From positions 1 through 64,000 of the forward strand of contig NZ_LATM01000011.1 of the NCBI RefSeq assembly GCF_000972495.1: 64,000 bases of DNA, written 5' to 3'. The notes beneath the pieces were generated by a model. The model saw nothing but the letters and a program-made list of their open reading frames with translations, ran no database searches and had not been told where the DNA came from. Below are positions 32,409 through 40,419 of the stretch, piece by piece; position 1 is the first letter of the stretch; the number at the start of each line of letters is the position of its first letter. The stretch comes from Hymenobacter terrenus (GTDB taxonomy: Bacteria; Bacteroidota; Bacteroidia; Cytophagales; Hymenobacteraceae). A program made the translations under genes and the position numbers.

Positions 32409-33188
32409 TTGTTTCAACTTCTCGCTTACCTCCGCTTCTGGCTTCGTTCGGGCAATGCCCACGGGCTGCACTCGCCGTTCGTATTTGGCCTCTATACTAC
32501 GGTGGTGCGGCACACCGGCCGCTTTGGGGCCTATGCGCCCATTGAGGCGCGTCGGCAGCAGCTGCTTCAGAGTGCCACTAGCGTCAGCGTTATCGATTTC
32601 GGTGCGGGGTCGCACACCGGTGCCGGCCAGCAGCGCCGCGTAGCTGACATCGCCCGCACGGCGGCCAAACCGCCGCACCTGGCGCAGCTGCTTTTCCGGC
32701 TGGTCAATCATTTTCGCCCCGCCACCATCCTGGAGCTGGGTACGTCGCTGGGCCTCACGACTGCCTACCTCGCCGCCGCCGACTCGCGCCACCGCGTCCT
32801 CACCTTCGAGGGCTGCCCCAACATTGCGGCCCTGGCCCGCGAAACATTCGCCACGCTCCACCTGCGCAACATCGATATCATCGAAGGTAACATCGACCAC
32901 ACCCTAGCCCCCACCCTAGCCACGCTCACGGCCCCCCTCGACTTCGCCTTCTTCGATGGCAACCACCGCTACGAGCCGACCCTGCGCTATTTCGAGCTTT
33001 GCCTGGCTCACCGCACCAACGACTCCGTGTTCGTCTTCGACGACATTCACTGGTCCGCTGAGATGGAGCGGGCCTGGGAAGCCATCAAGGCCCACCCGGA
33101 GGTAAATATCACCGTCGATTTATTCCATATCGGACTCGTCTTCTTTCGGAAGGGTCAGCCCAAGCAGCACTTCTGGCTGCGCACGTAA
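32409..33188 (+). CDS. class I SAM-dependent methyltransferase
   Basis: Protein of 259 aa if it starts at the TTG at 32409. The N-terminus FQLLAYLRFWLRSGNAHGLH followed by SPFVFGLYT is characteristic of a Bacteroidota methyltransferase family; the SAM-binding region is ILELGTSLGLTTAYLA, followed by VLTFEGCPNIAALAR and DFAFFDGNHRYE. The substrate is unknown. There is no ATG or GTG between the upstream in-frame stop (32328) and the TTG; the whole preceding interval is the palindrome at 32332-32408, so the original start region may have been replaced by that element. Confidence 0.8.
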   Translation: MFQLLAYLRFWLRSGNAHGLHSPFVFGLYTTVVRHTGRFGAYAPIEARRQQLLQSATSVSVIDFGAGSHTGAGQQRRVADIARTAAKPPHLAQLLFRLVNHFRPATILELGTSLGLTTAYLAAADSRHRVLTFEGCPNIAALARETFATLHLRNIDIIEGNIDHTLAPTLATLTAPLDFAFFDGNHRYEPTLRYFELCLAHRTNDSVFVFDDIHWSAEMERAWEAIKAHPEVNITVDLFHIGLVFFRKGQPKQHFWLRT

Positions 33189-33192
33189 GCCT

Positions 33193-33258
33193 GTAGCGCG
33201 GACTCTGCGAGTCCGCGTCGGGACCGCACGAAACGCGGACTCACAGAGTCCGCGCTAC
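33193..33258. repeat. palindromic element, GTAGCGCG family, copy 2
   Basis: GTAGCGCGGACTCTGCGAGT at the left and its inverse (with one hairpin variation) at the right, centre about 15 bases. It lies between the convergent methyltransferase and kdsA genes and could terminate both. Confidence 0.8.
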
Positions 33259-33260
33259 GA

Positions 33261-34118
33261 TTATGGCAGTTGGTTCAGTTCTACTTCTCCCGTTTCGCGA
33301 ATAGCCTGCCGCACTCGTGTGAGCTTCACCAGCAATGCCTCCAACTGGTCGAGCGGCAGCATATTGGCGCCGTCTGACAGGGCGGTGGCCGGCGTGGGGT
33401 GAGTTTCGATAAACAGGCCATCAGCGCCCACGGCAATGGCGGCTTTAGCAATGGTTTCGATAAGCGCGGGCTGGCCGCCGGTTACGCCGCTGCTTTGGTT
33501 GGGGCGCTGGAGCGAGTGCGTCACGTCCATCACCACCGGCACCTGGAACTCGCGCATCGCGGGCAGGTTACGGAAGTCCACCACAAGGTCAGAATAGCCA
33601 AACGAGTTGCCGCGCTCAGTGAGAATGACGTGCTCATTGCCCGATTGGCGCACCTTATCCACGGCCCACTTCATGGCCTCACCGCTCAGGAACTGGCCTT
33701 TTTTGATGTTCACCACCTTGCCCGTTTCGGCGGCAGCGATGAGTAAATCTGTTTGCCGGCACAGAAACGCCGGAATTTGCAGCACGTCTACATACTCGGC
33801 CGCCAGCGCGGCTTCCGTCGACTCGTGGATGTCCGTCACGGTCGGCACGCCGATTTCACGCCCCACTTTTTGCAGGATGCGCAAGGCCGCTTCATCGCCA
33901 ATGCCCGTGAAGGAATCGAGCCGCGACCGGTTGGCTTTGCGGTAAGAACCCTTGAAAATATAAGGAATCTGGAACTTGTCGGTGATGTGCCTGATGCGCT
34001 CGGCAATGCGCAGGGCCATGTCCTCCCCCTCGATGACGCAGGGACCGGCCATGAGAAAAAACTGGCCGGAATTGGTATTACGAAAGTGCGGAAGGGTTTG
34101 AGCGAGGGCAGTAAGCAT
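33261..34118 (-). CDS. kdsA: 3-deoxy-8-phosphooctulonate synthase
   Basis: Protein of 285 aa. FLMAGPCVIEGEDMA and IFKGSYRKANRSRLDSF at the N-terminus, VTDIHES, QIPAFLCRQTDLL, and VMDVTHSLQRPN mark KdsA of the DAHP synthase superfamily. It condenses phosphoenolpyruvate with arabinose 5-phosphate to make Kdo 8-phosphate for lipopolysaccharide. Its presence shows a Gram-negative outer membrane with Kdo. Confidence 0.96.
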   Translation of the reverse strand: MLTALAQTLPHFRNTNSGQFFLMAGPCVIEGEDMALRIAERIRHITDKFQIPYIFKGSYRKANRSRLDSFTGIGDEAALRILQKVGREIGVPTVTDIHESTEAALAAEYVDVLQIPAFLCRQTDLLIAAAETGKVVNIKKGQFLSGEAMKWAVDKVRQSGNEHVILTERGNSFGYSDLVVDFRNLPAMREFQVPVVMDVTHSLQRPNQSSGVTGGQPALIETIAKAAIAVGADGLFIETHPTPATALSDGANMLPLDQLEALLVKLTRVRQAIRETGEVELNQLP

Positions 34119-34143
34119 GAAGTTGGTTGTTAGTTATTGGCTG

Positions 34144-34176
34144 AACGTCATGCTTCGACAAGCTCAGTATGACGTT
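34144..34176. repeat. dispersed palindrome, short GTCATGC copy
   Basis: AACGTCATGCTT and its near-inverse AGTATGACGTT enclose CGACAAGCTC. It is a member of the family at 13708-13797, here in the 65-base gap between the methyltransferase gene (34184) and kdsA (34118). Confidence 0.75.
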
Positions 34177-34183
34177 TTAAGTA

Positions 34184-34801
34184 TTAAGTATTGGTGTTAC
34201 GCTTCAAACAAATAAACAGCTCCCTCCCCTGCCGCGGTTTAAGCGAATTATGCGCGGTTTCGAAATGCCGAAACTCGAAATACGGCGCGAAGTATTCCCG
34301 GTATTCCTCTTTAGTGCCCCCAAACGGCGGCTCCTGCACCGGCCCAAAATCCGTGTCGAACAGCAGCCCCATCAGGGTGCCACCGGGCCGCAGCAGCGCC
34401 GCGCACTGCCGGGCATAGGCGGGCCGCAGGGCCGGATTCAGGGCACAAAAAAACGTTTGCTCCACAATCAAATCGTAGGGCTCCGCGTTAGGCAGGGTGA
34501 AGAAATCAGCCAGCAGCAGGTGTTGGACGGGGAAATCGGGCACGCGGGCCGTGAGGGCCTGCAATGCTTCCGGGGCAATATCTGCCACGAATACTTCCCG
34601 GAAACCGCGCTGGTGCAGGTACTCGGCCTCGTAGGCCCGGCCCGCGCCGGGGATTAAAATGCGCGGCTGCGTGGCTACGTCGAGTTGGTCGAAATAGGCG
34701 CGTAGTGGCGGGGTCACTGCATGGGCATCCCAACCGTCGCGGCCTTCAGTGTAACGGCCTTGCCAATAGGCTAAATCAAAGGGGGGTAAAACCGTTTCCA
34801 T
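34184..34801 (-). CDS. TPMT-family SAM-dependent methyltransferase
   Basis: Protein of 205 aa. YWQGRYTEGRDGWDAHAVTP at the N-terminus is the TPMT-like signature; ILIPGAGRAYEAEYL is the SAM-binding motif and VEQTFFCALNPALRPAY the conserved follow-up. Relatives methylate small thiols, selenium or halides; the substrate here is unknown. Confidence 0.85.
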   Translation of the reverse strand: METVLPPFDLAYWQGRYTEGRDGWDAHAVTPPLRAYFDQLDVATQPRILIPGAGRAYEAEYLHQRGFREVFVADIAPEALQALTARVPDFPVQHLLLADFFTLPNAEPYDLIVEQTFFCALNPALRPAYARQCAALLRPGGTLMGLLFDTDFGPVQEPPFGGTKEEYREYFAPYFEFRHFETAHNSLKPRQGRELFICLKRNTNT

Positions 34802-34925
34802 CCCGTTAAAGTATAGTTGAAACTTGCCAGGGCACGGAAGTCCCCTATTTTTACGCCAAATGTACGTGTCACATTGTGGCCTAGTCCTTAATTACATCAC
34901 GCTTTTCTAGTTTAATTATTCCCGC

Positions 34926-35876
34926 ATGGACCCTAACGAAACTCCTGAACCCCGCTCCAATAATAGCCGCGTCCTGCTGTGGGTAGCCCTCGTGCTTGTG
35001 CTGCTGGGCATCAACGGCGTCCTGTTTTATCTCAATCAGCAAAAGGGCGAGAAGAACGAGGAGCTAACCACCGAGGTACGGGCCAAGGACAGCAAGCTGC
35101 AAGAGCAAATCAAACAATATGAAGCGCTAAAAGCTGATTTTGAGCGCCAGAGCCAGGAGTTACAAGCCTTGGGTCTAAGCAACGATTCCCTCGAAAACAA
35201 GATTGCCAACGTCAACGCCGACTTGCTGAAACTGCGCTCCTTCCGGGCCAACAGCTTTTCCCTCGCGCAGCAAAAGCTGTTTCGCCAGCGTGCCGTGAAC
35301 CTCGAAAGCCAGCTGCGTAAGAAAGACAATGACATTGCCCAGCTCAAGAAAGACAATGAGACGCTCTACACCGAAACCACCACCCTCAAAGAGCGCCAGA
35401 ACAAGCTGACCGACACCATCAGCACCCTGGCTCGTAACAACCAGGACCTGTCGACTAAAGTAGGCGTCGCCTCCCGCTTGCAGTCTGAAAACATCAAAGT
35501 GGCCATCATCACGTCGAAAAACAAAGAGCAGGCCGACGACAAAGAAGAGTTCAAGGCCAAAAAAGTAGAAAAGGTGAGAGTAACATTTAACTTGGCCCGC
35601 AACGACGTTTCCGCGAAGGAAACCAAAGCCATTTACATGCGCATTCTGGAGCCCGACGGCGCCGCCCTCTATAACCTGAGCACCGGCGGCGGCACCTTCA
35701 CCGTGGACGGGCAGGAGGCCTTCTACACCCAGAAACAAGACATTGTGTACGACAACACCAAACAGAGACTGGACTTCACCTACGCCAAAGGTGCCGAATA
35801 CAAGAAGGGCCAGCACACGGTGGAACTCTACGAAAGCGGCCAGCTGATGGGCAAAAAGACGTTCACCCTGAAGTAG
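34926..35876 (+). CDS. membrane-anchored coiled-coil protein
   Basis: Protein of 316 aa: a short cytoplasmic N-terminus, one membrane helix (about residues 19-38, VLLWVALVLVLLGINGVLFY), a long coiled coil (about 45-190, rich in E, K, Q, L heptads) and a C-terminal beta-rich domain (about 210-316) ending GQLMGKKTFTLK. It is likely anchored in the inner membrane with the coil in the periplasm. I recognise no named family. A diverged copy of its last 45 codons lies 7.9 kb downstream at 43738-43877 in the same orientation. Confidence 0.75.
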   Translation: MDPNETPEPRSNNSRVLLWVALVLVLLGINGVLFYLNQQKGEKNEELTTEVRAKDSKLQEQIKQYEALKADFERQSQELQALGLSNDSLENKIANVNADLLKLRSFRANSFSLAQQKLFRQRAVNLESQLRKKDNDIAQLKKDNETLYTETTTLKERQNKLTDTISTLARNNQDLSTKVGVASRLQSENIKVAIITSKNKEQADDKEEFKAKKVEKVRVTFNLARNDVSAKETKAIYMRILEPDGAALYNLSTGGGTFTVDGQEAFYTQKQDIVYDNTKQRLDFTYAKGAEYKKGQHTVELYESGQLMGKKTFTLK

Positions 35877-35898
35877 AGGTCCTCTCAGAAAACGGAAA
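35876..35898. repeat. 23-base sequence with inverted partner at 40202-40224
   Basis: GAGGTCCTCTCAGAAAACGG plus three more bases directly after (and overlapping the last base of) the coiled-coil gene stop codon recur as an exact inverse complement at 40202-40224, 4.3 kb away. They mark a past inversion or a duplicated end sequence. Confidence 0.8.
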
Positions 35899-35975
35899 TT
35901 ATAGCACGTTAAGCCCATCGGGCATGGGTGATAGTGTTACAACGCTACAGGCGTGATGTATAATCAGACGCCTTA

Positions 35976-36030
35976 CCCGACCACGAAAAAGGCCCTCAGC
36001 AGTGCGCTAAGGGCCTTTTTCGTGGTCGGG
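35976..36030. terminator. strong bidirectional terminator hairpin
   Basis: CCCGACCACGAAAAAGGCCC and its inverse GGGCCTTTTTCGTGGTCGGG form a stem of about 20 pairs around a loop of about 15 bases. It separates the coiled-coil gene from the convergent DUF3857 gene. Confidence 0.85.
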
Positions 36031-36182
36031 AGGCGGAAATGATGGCAGAACTCAACAAGCTTCTGGCTGAGAATCACAAAAATTTGGTTAATCCCCCCAA
36101 TCTCACAGTATTCACAGAACAAACAGAGCGCATTTACGGCACCACCCTTTTCTTGAACTTTCTTTGATTGAGTCTACCAGCG

Positions 36183-38291
36183 CTATCGTTCGGAGACTGC
36201 GGAATTGAGGCCGGGGGCTACGCGCTCCACCACGAGGCGCTCGGCACTTTTAGCCGCTGCCAGACGTAACAACTCGCGCAAGGCTGCCAAGTCGGCTGCA
36301 CCGTAGGCCGCTTGCTGAAGCTGGAGCCTGTTCGTGAACACGACCTGAGTCGGCGTCAGGTGCGTCACGGTGAAGGAATACCGACCTGCTCCCTTGGGCA
36401 ACGCCAGGGCTAGCGGCGCAGGGGCGGAGGCCACAGCAAAGCCCGGGGGCAGGGTGAGAATTACTTGGCTCAACCACTCCTGTGGGGCACCCAAGTCGGC
36501 ACCGGGCGCAGCCGAGGCATGCAGTACCTCCTGCAAGAGCGAGGGTAGCTGGGCGGGTAGCTCCAGCAGCAAGGCCGTCAACGGCCCGCCGGGGTGCACC
36601 CGAGTCGCGGCTACGTCGAGCGTGAGGGGTTTGGTGGATTCTGCGTGGGAGTTTAGGCGGAAATTGGTGAGCGTCCACGTGTCGTAACCCGCGAAACGCC
36701 GCCCGAGGTAGGCGCGTTCGGAACTGGTGCGCAATGCGTGCCGCTCGCGCAGGCCCGCGTAACCGCCTTCCTCTAGGTGAATTTGTCCCTGCAAATCACC
36801 GGCCGGGGTGAGCTGGAGAGAGTACGTGGCTCGGTGGACGTAGCCTTGCCCCGGCTCCAGGGTCACCCACCGCCCCGGGCCTTTGGCCGGCAGGACGCGG
36901 CCCCGAACGCCGTGCAGCCGTTCGGGTAGCAAGCCCACGGGCACCAAGGGGTCCGTAGCGTCGAGAAATAGGGAAGAGCTATCGGGACGGAGGAGCACAG
37001 CGGCCAGGTAGTTGAACCGGTCCTGAGACGGATAGTCTTCCAGCACCCGCCCATGGGCCCGCGTGCTGAGCACCACCGGGTCGGCTGGCAGGCCGGCTTC
37101 GCGCAAGGCCAGCACCAGCAACAGATTTATCTCGGCAGCATTGCCCCGGTGGGCGGCCCACGCCTGCCGCAGGGGCCGTTCCGCCCAGAAAACTTCTTGG
37201 TCATCATACTTCATGTGTTGCTGCACCCAGGCGTACACGGCCGCCGCGCGAGCCGCGGCCTCCGGATGCTGCCGGCGCAACTGAACCATCTCGTCACGCA
37301 GAAACCCGCCCCCGTGCAGGCGCTGGCCTACTTGTTCATCGGCGCGCAGCCGCTCGTCGATTCGCTCCCAGGTGGTGGTGTAGTTACGCTCGGGATACCC
37401 GGGAAGGGCCATGCTTTTCAATTCGATTTCCAGTTGGGCCTGGTAGTCCCGGACGGTGGGCAGGAACGACCAGTCAGGGAGCACGGGCACGTCGCGCAGG
37501 ACCCAGCGGGAGAAGGTAGCGCCGACGCCACGCTGCAAATCGGTTGGTCGGATGGGCAAGTTGTAGGCCTCCACGGTTTGCGCCGTCAGCGCCTGCATCG
37601 TCAGGCCGCCCCGGTGTTCGTTGACGGCCGGGGGATGGGCACTGCGCAACACCATGTGGTAGTTGAGAAAGGTCGGAACCTCCAGTCGAAACTCACTCCA
37701 GCGGACCGGAATGCGCCGCTGGAATACCCAGACGGGCAGGCGCTGCAGGTCATCCGACACCAGGGTGTAGGTAAACTCCACAATGGAGCCCACCCGCACT
37801 TGCGGCAGCGTAAAGCGCTGGCTGCGCCAGCGGGGCGTCTCGAGCAGGGTAAACACGGCCTCGGAGGCGAGGGTGTCGCGGTGAATCTGCCCCCCAACTA
37901 GGTTATAGGTGGCCCCGCGCAAGCCCCGGAGAGAGGCATGGTCGCCTTTCTCGTCCTTCCACAAATCCACAATGCCGCTGGCGTAGTCAAAGCCACTGGG
38001 CTTGCGAATCAGAATACGCGTGTGGCGCTTTATTACTACCTGCAACTGACCTTGACGCCCATCGATATGCGCCTGGGCATAGTCGCACAGCACAACCGCC
38101 ACGGCAGCCGTATCGGTTGCGGTCAGGACGGGCGCAAAGTCCTGCGGCATGACCTGACCATACTGAATAGGTGACGGCTGCGCTTCAATATGCCGCGGCC
38201 ACAGTCCAAGGCTCAACAGCAGCATCCAACCAACGAATGTGAAGCAGATGCCTGGGGTTGTGTTTTGTTGCGCAATTCGGAGGATACTCAT
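36183..38291 (-). CDS. DUF3857/transglutaminase-like exported protein
   Basis: Protein of 702 aa from MSILRIAQQN; a hydrophobic segment ending about residue 36 (LWPRHIEA) is a signal peptide. Residues about 60-280 match a DUF3857 domain (VVIKRHTRILIRKPSGFDYA, VGSIVEFTYTLVSDD, WVFQRRIPVRWSEF), followed by a transglutaminase-like core (about 330-440). In that core the position of the catalytic cysteine appears to be alanine (HRGNAAEINLLL), so it is probably not a protease or transglutaminase. A C-terminal beta domain follows. Such proteins are common in Bacteroidota; function is unknown, probably periplasmic. Confidence 0.8.
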   Translation of the reverse strand: MSILRIAQQNTTPGICFTFVGWMLLLSLGLWPRHIEAQPSPIQYGQVMPQDFAPVLTATDTAAVAVVLCDYAQAHIDGRQGQLQVVIKRHTRILIRKPSGFDYASGIVDLWKDEKGDHASLRGLRGATYNLVGGQIHRDTLASEAVFTLLETPRWRSQRFTLPQVRVGSIVEFTYTLVSDDLQRLPVWVFQRRIPVRWSEFRLEVPTFLNYHMVLRSAHPPAVNEHRGGLTMQALTAQTVEAYNLPIRPTDLQRGVGATFSRWVLRDVPVLPDWSFLPTVRDYQAQLEIELKSMALPGYPERNYTTTWERIDERLRADEQVGQRLHGGGFLRDEMVQLRRQHPEAAARAAAVYAWVQQHMKYDDQEVFWAERPLRQAWAAHRGNAAEINLLLVLALREAGLPADPVVLSTRAHGRVLEDYPSQDRFNYLAAVLLRPDSSSLFLDATDPLVPVGLLPERLHGVRGRVLPAKGPGRWVTLEPGQGYVHRATYSLQLTPAGDLQGQIHLEEGGYAGLRERHALRTSSERAYLGRRFAGYDTWTLTNFRLNSHAESTKPLTLDVAATRVHPGGPLTALLLELPAQLPSLLQEVLHASAAPGADLGAPQEWLSQVILTLPPGFAVASAPAPLALALPKGAGRYSFTVTHLTPTQVVFTNRLQLQQAAYGAADLAALRELLRLAAAKSAERLVVERVAPGLNSAVSER

Positions 38292-38892
38292 CCCCACAAA
38301 TGTAGTCGGCCCACACCACCAGGGGACGTTAACGATTTGTTACGAGCAAGGCCAGTGCCCTTGGCCATTCAGGGGGGCGAGAGGGTGTTTTTTTAAGCAC
38401 TGCGCGGAAGCAGTGTGCCAGTGTGGCCGAAACCGGAGTCTACAGGCACACCGCTTAAAAGCGGGGTTCCGAGAAGTTGGAGCAGCAGGGCCGTGTAATA
38501 AAGGTAGGCCCGCAAGCGAAGGTAGAATTGCTGTCAGTTCAGTTCTCTAGCACGGAGCGCACCGAATAGACTTCCTACTAAACTTTATCTTCTTTTTAGT
38601 AAACGGGCACTTTGAGTTGGACACTTCGAAAAACGGCTTCTCCACCCCTCCAAATAAACGGTATCAAAAAACGGCTCAGAAAACCGGCGTTTCCAGGCCG
38701 TTTGGGCACCCGCAACAACCCTCCAGAAAACGACCGTTTGTTAGAGGAGCTGGCGTTCCCGAAACTCATCCCTTTGGCGCCTTTCGTAAATGTTGATTCG
38801 TAGACGAATTTCGTAAACTCTCCCGGACCCACAGTAACTTCCTGGCCACCTGATAGTGGACTGTTGCTAGTACTTTAGCGACAGGAGGGTTT
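38292..38892. other. intergenic stretch without recognisable gene
   Basis: About 600 bases between the start of the DUF3857 gene and the promoter of the GNAT gene. Short frames on both strands (38596-38832, 38612-38803) show no family resemblance. Around 38620-38730 there are several AAACGG-like words. A small inverted pair GTGTGCC/GGCACAC is at about 38415-38455. Possibly decayed sequence. Confidence 0.45.
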
Positions 38893-38900
38893 TACCTTTG
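38893..38900 (+). promoter_or_regulatory. -7 box of the GNAT gene
   Basis: TACCTTTG, 14 bases before the start codon at 38915. Confidence 0.6.
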
Positions 38901-38914
38901 CTGAAAACACGACG

Positions 38915-39430
38915 ATGATTAAGCTAGCCCGTATGCAGCCGGAAGAAGGCGCCTGTTTTTACCCATGGATTGGCGACCCCGACGTCATTCACTATTCGCT
39001 GTCTGCTTTCCAATCCCTGAAAACGCCGGCGCAGATTGACCACTGGTTCGCGGCGACCTTACGGGACGAGAAAAGTATCAATCTGGGCATTTACTTGCAA
39101 GAGACCAATGCCTTAATTGGCTACGCGGGCCTCTCGAACCTTTCTGCCACCAACCAGTCCGGTGAATACTTCATCCTGATTGGGGAGAAAGCCTACTGGG
39201 GGAGGGGGGTAGGCACGGCGGTCACGAAACAGGTGCTGACCCTCGGCTTTACCGTGTACCGGCTCAATCGCATTATGCTCACGGTTTCCGAATTGAATCT
39301 GAGCGGCATAAAAGCCTATACTAACGCCGGCTTTGTGGTAGAGGGGCGCCTGCGAGCGGCCTGCTGTCGCAACGGCCTGTTCCACGATAAAATCGTCATG
39401 GCTGTCCTGAAGGCAGAATGGCAATCGTAA
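38915..39430 (+). CDS. GNAT family N-acetyltransferase (RimJ/RimL-like)
   Basis: Protein of 171 aa. The acetyl-CoA loop YWGRGVGTAVTKQVLTLGF, then LNRIMLTVSELNLSGIKAY and the closing AGFVVEGRLRAACCRNG follow the RimJ/RimL-type GNAT pattern that acetylates protein N-termini, amino groups of drugs or small molecules. Target unknown. It lies alone on the plus strand in the accessory region. Confidence 0.88.
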   Translation: MIKLARMQPEEGACFYPWIGDPDVIHYSLSAFQSLKTPAQIDHWFAATLRDEKSINLGIYLQETNALIGYAGLSNLSATNQSGEYFILIGEKAYWGRGVGTAVTKQVLTLGFTVYRLNRIMLTVSELNLSGIKAYTNAGFVVEGRLRAACCRNGLFHDKIVMAVLKAEWQS

Positions 39431-39494
39431 TAGGGGCTAGTGATCCACGAAAATGGTCCGAAGGGAAACGCGGCCATTCAGTCTAGGGAGCCAA

Positions 39495-39908
39495 TTAACG
39501 AGAAGGCTCTGCTTGTACTGGAGGCTTTCTAAAAAGCAGCACCAGCGCCACGACATCGGCGACCAACGTAACGGCCTCCTTCCCGGCTCCCCACACGTCC
39601 TCACGCACCCCATTGAGCGCCTCTTCGTCCCCGCTGAGCAGGGGCCACACCGTGGAAACAAGGGTAAAGGCCACCAACAACAGGAGCAGAAGTTTCGCCC
39701 AGCGTTTGCCTAACCGGATGGCGTAATAGAGCAACGCTTGGAGCAAGTGAACCAGCAACAGCATGCCAAACAACGGCGACTGGGTGCCCTCTGGCGCATC
39801 AATGAGAAATAGCCCCATTATACTGAGCACGAAGGACACGCTCAAGGCGGCATACAGAATATTGGAAGCCAGGACGTCCTTCGGGTGCGGTTCGACTGCT
39901 TGCATCAT
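39495..39908 (-). CDS. small four-helix membrane protein
   Basis: Protein of 137 aa from MMQAVEPHPKDVLAS; four hydrophobic helices (about 16-35, 45-62, 70-90, 112-128). A -7 box (39929-39936) fits this start; the frame is open further upstream. No family recognised. It could be an inner-membrane accessory protein. Confidence 0.6.
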   Translation of the reverse strand: MMQAVEPHPKDVLASNILYAALSVSFVLSIMGLFLIDAPEGTQSPLFGMLLLVHLLQALLYYAIRLGKRWAKLLLLLLVAFTLVSTVWPLLSGDEEALNGVREDVWGAGKEAVTLVADVVALVLLFRKPPVQAEPSR

Positions 39909-39928
39909 GGGCGGGATAGGAAAGCGTG

Positions 39929-39936
39929 CAAAGGTA
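39929..39936 (-). promoter_or_regulatory. -7 box of the small membrane protein gene
   Basis: TACCTTTG on the minus strand, 20 bases before the start codon at 39908. Confidence 0.55.
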
Positions 39937-39980
39937 CGTGTCAACCAAAAGCGCCGAACAAGCACCGAATGCGGCCTTGT

Positions 39981-40028
39981 GGTTGACTAAATTCTATGAC
40001 TGGACCTGTAATTAGAGTTTAGTCAACC
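39981..40028. repeat. inverted repeat GGTTGACTAAA
   Basis: GGTTGACTAAA (39981-39991) and TTTAGTCAACC (40018-40028) are exact inverses around 26 bases. They lie upstream of the small membrane protein in an otherwise gene-free stretch (39966-40419) and could be an operator, a hairpin or the ends of a small element. Confidence 0.6.
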
Positions 40029-40201
40029 GGTGGTTTAAACTTAACTAGACTTGATGTTCATTACTGCGTTTAGAAAAGATTTCTTGTTTGAACGCCTTAT
40101 AGCATCCGCGCTGCGGTCTTGAAAACAGCGTTTCTGATGCTTTATTCGGAGCGCTTAATTTGAACATCCACGACCAGGGTGGAGACGCTTAACGTACTAT
40201 T

Positions 40202-40224
40202 TTTCCGTTTTCTGAGAGGACCTC
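40202..40224. repeat. inverted partner of 35876-35898
   Basis: Exact 23-base inverse complement of the sequence following the coiled-coil gene. Past this point the resemblance ends after a few bases. Confidence 0.8.
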
Positions 40225-40284
40225 AAGTAGGTTCGGCATTGGCCGGAATCGCTGGCTCGGCACAAACGGCCAAGCCCCAGGTTG

Positions 40285-40322
40285 CCCCAAAAAAGCCGCT
40301 CCTGGGAGCGGCTTTTTTGGGG
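40285..40322. terminator. perfect terminator hairpin
   Basis: CCCCAAAAAAGCCGCTCC and its exact inverse stand around a 2-base loop; the T-run inside the stem end suits termination in either direction. No gene ends directly at it, so it may belong to a lost neighbour. Confidence 0.75.
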
Positions 40323-40362
40323 CTGGCAGTTCGCGCTAGGGTGTGCTGGTAGTAAAGTTGAC

Positions 40363-40400
40363 AAGCCGGCCATGCAGATTGCTCTGCATGGCCGGCTTTT
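40363..40400. terminator. terminator hairpin after the XRE-like gene
   Basis: AAGCCGGCCATGCAG and CTGCATGGCCGGCTTTT pair over 15 bases with a 6-base loop. It lies 20 bases past the stop codon of the minus-strand gene at 40420. Confidence 0.8.
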
Positions 40401-40419
40401 GCTTACCTAATTGGCCTTC

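Noticed and set aside
38596..38832. 78-codon minus-strand frame in the gap before the GNAT gene
   Set aside because: Contains repeated AAACGG-derived words and no recognisable motif.
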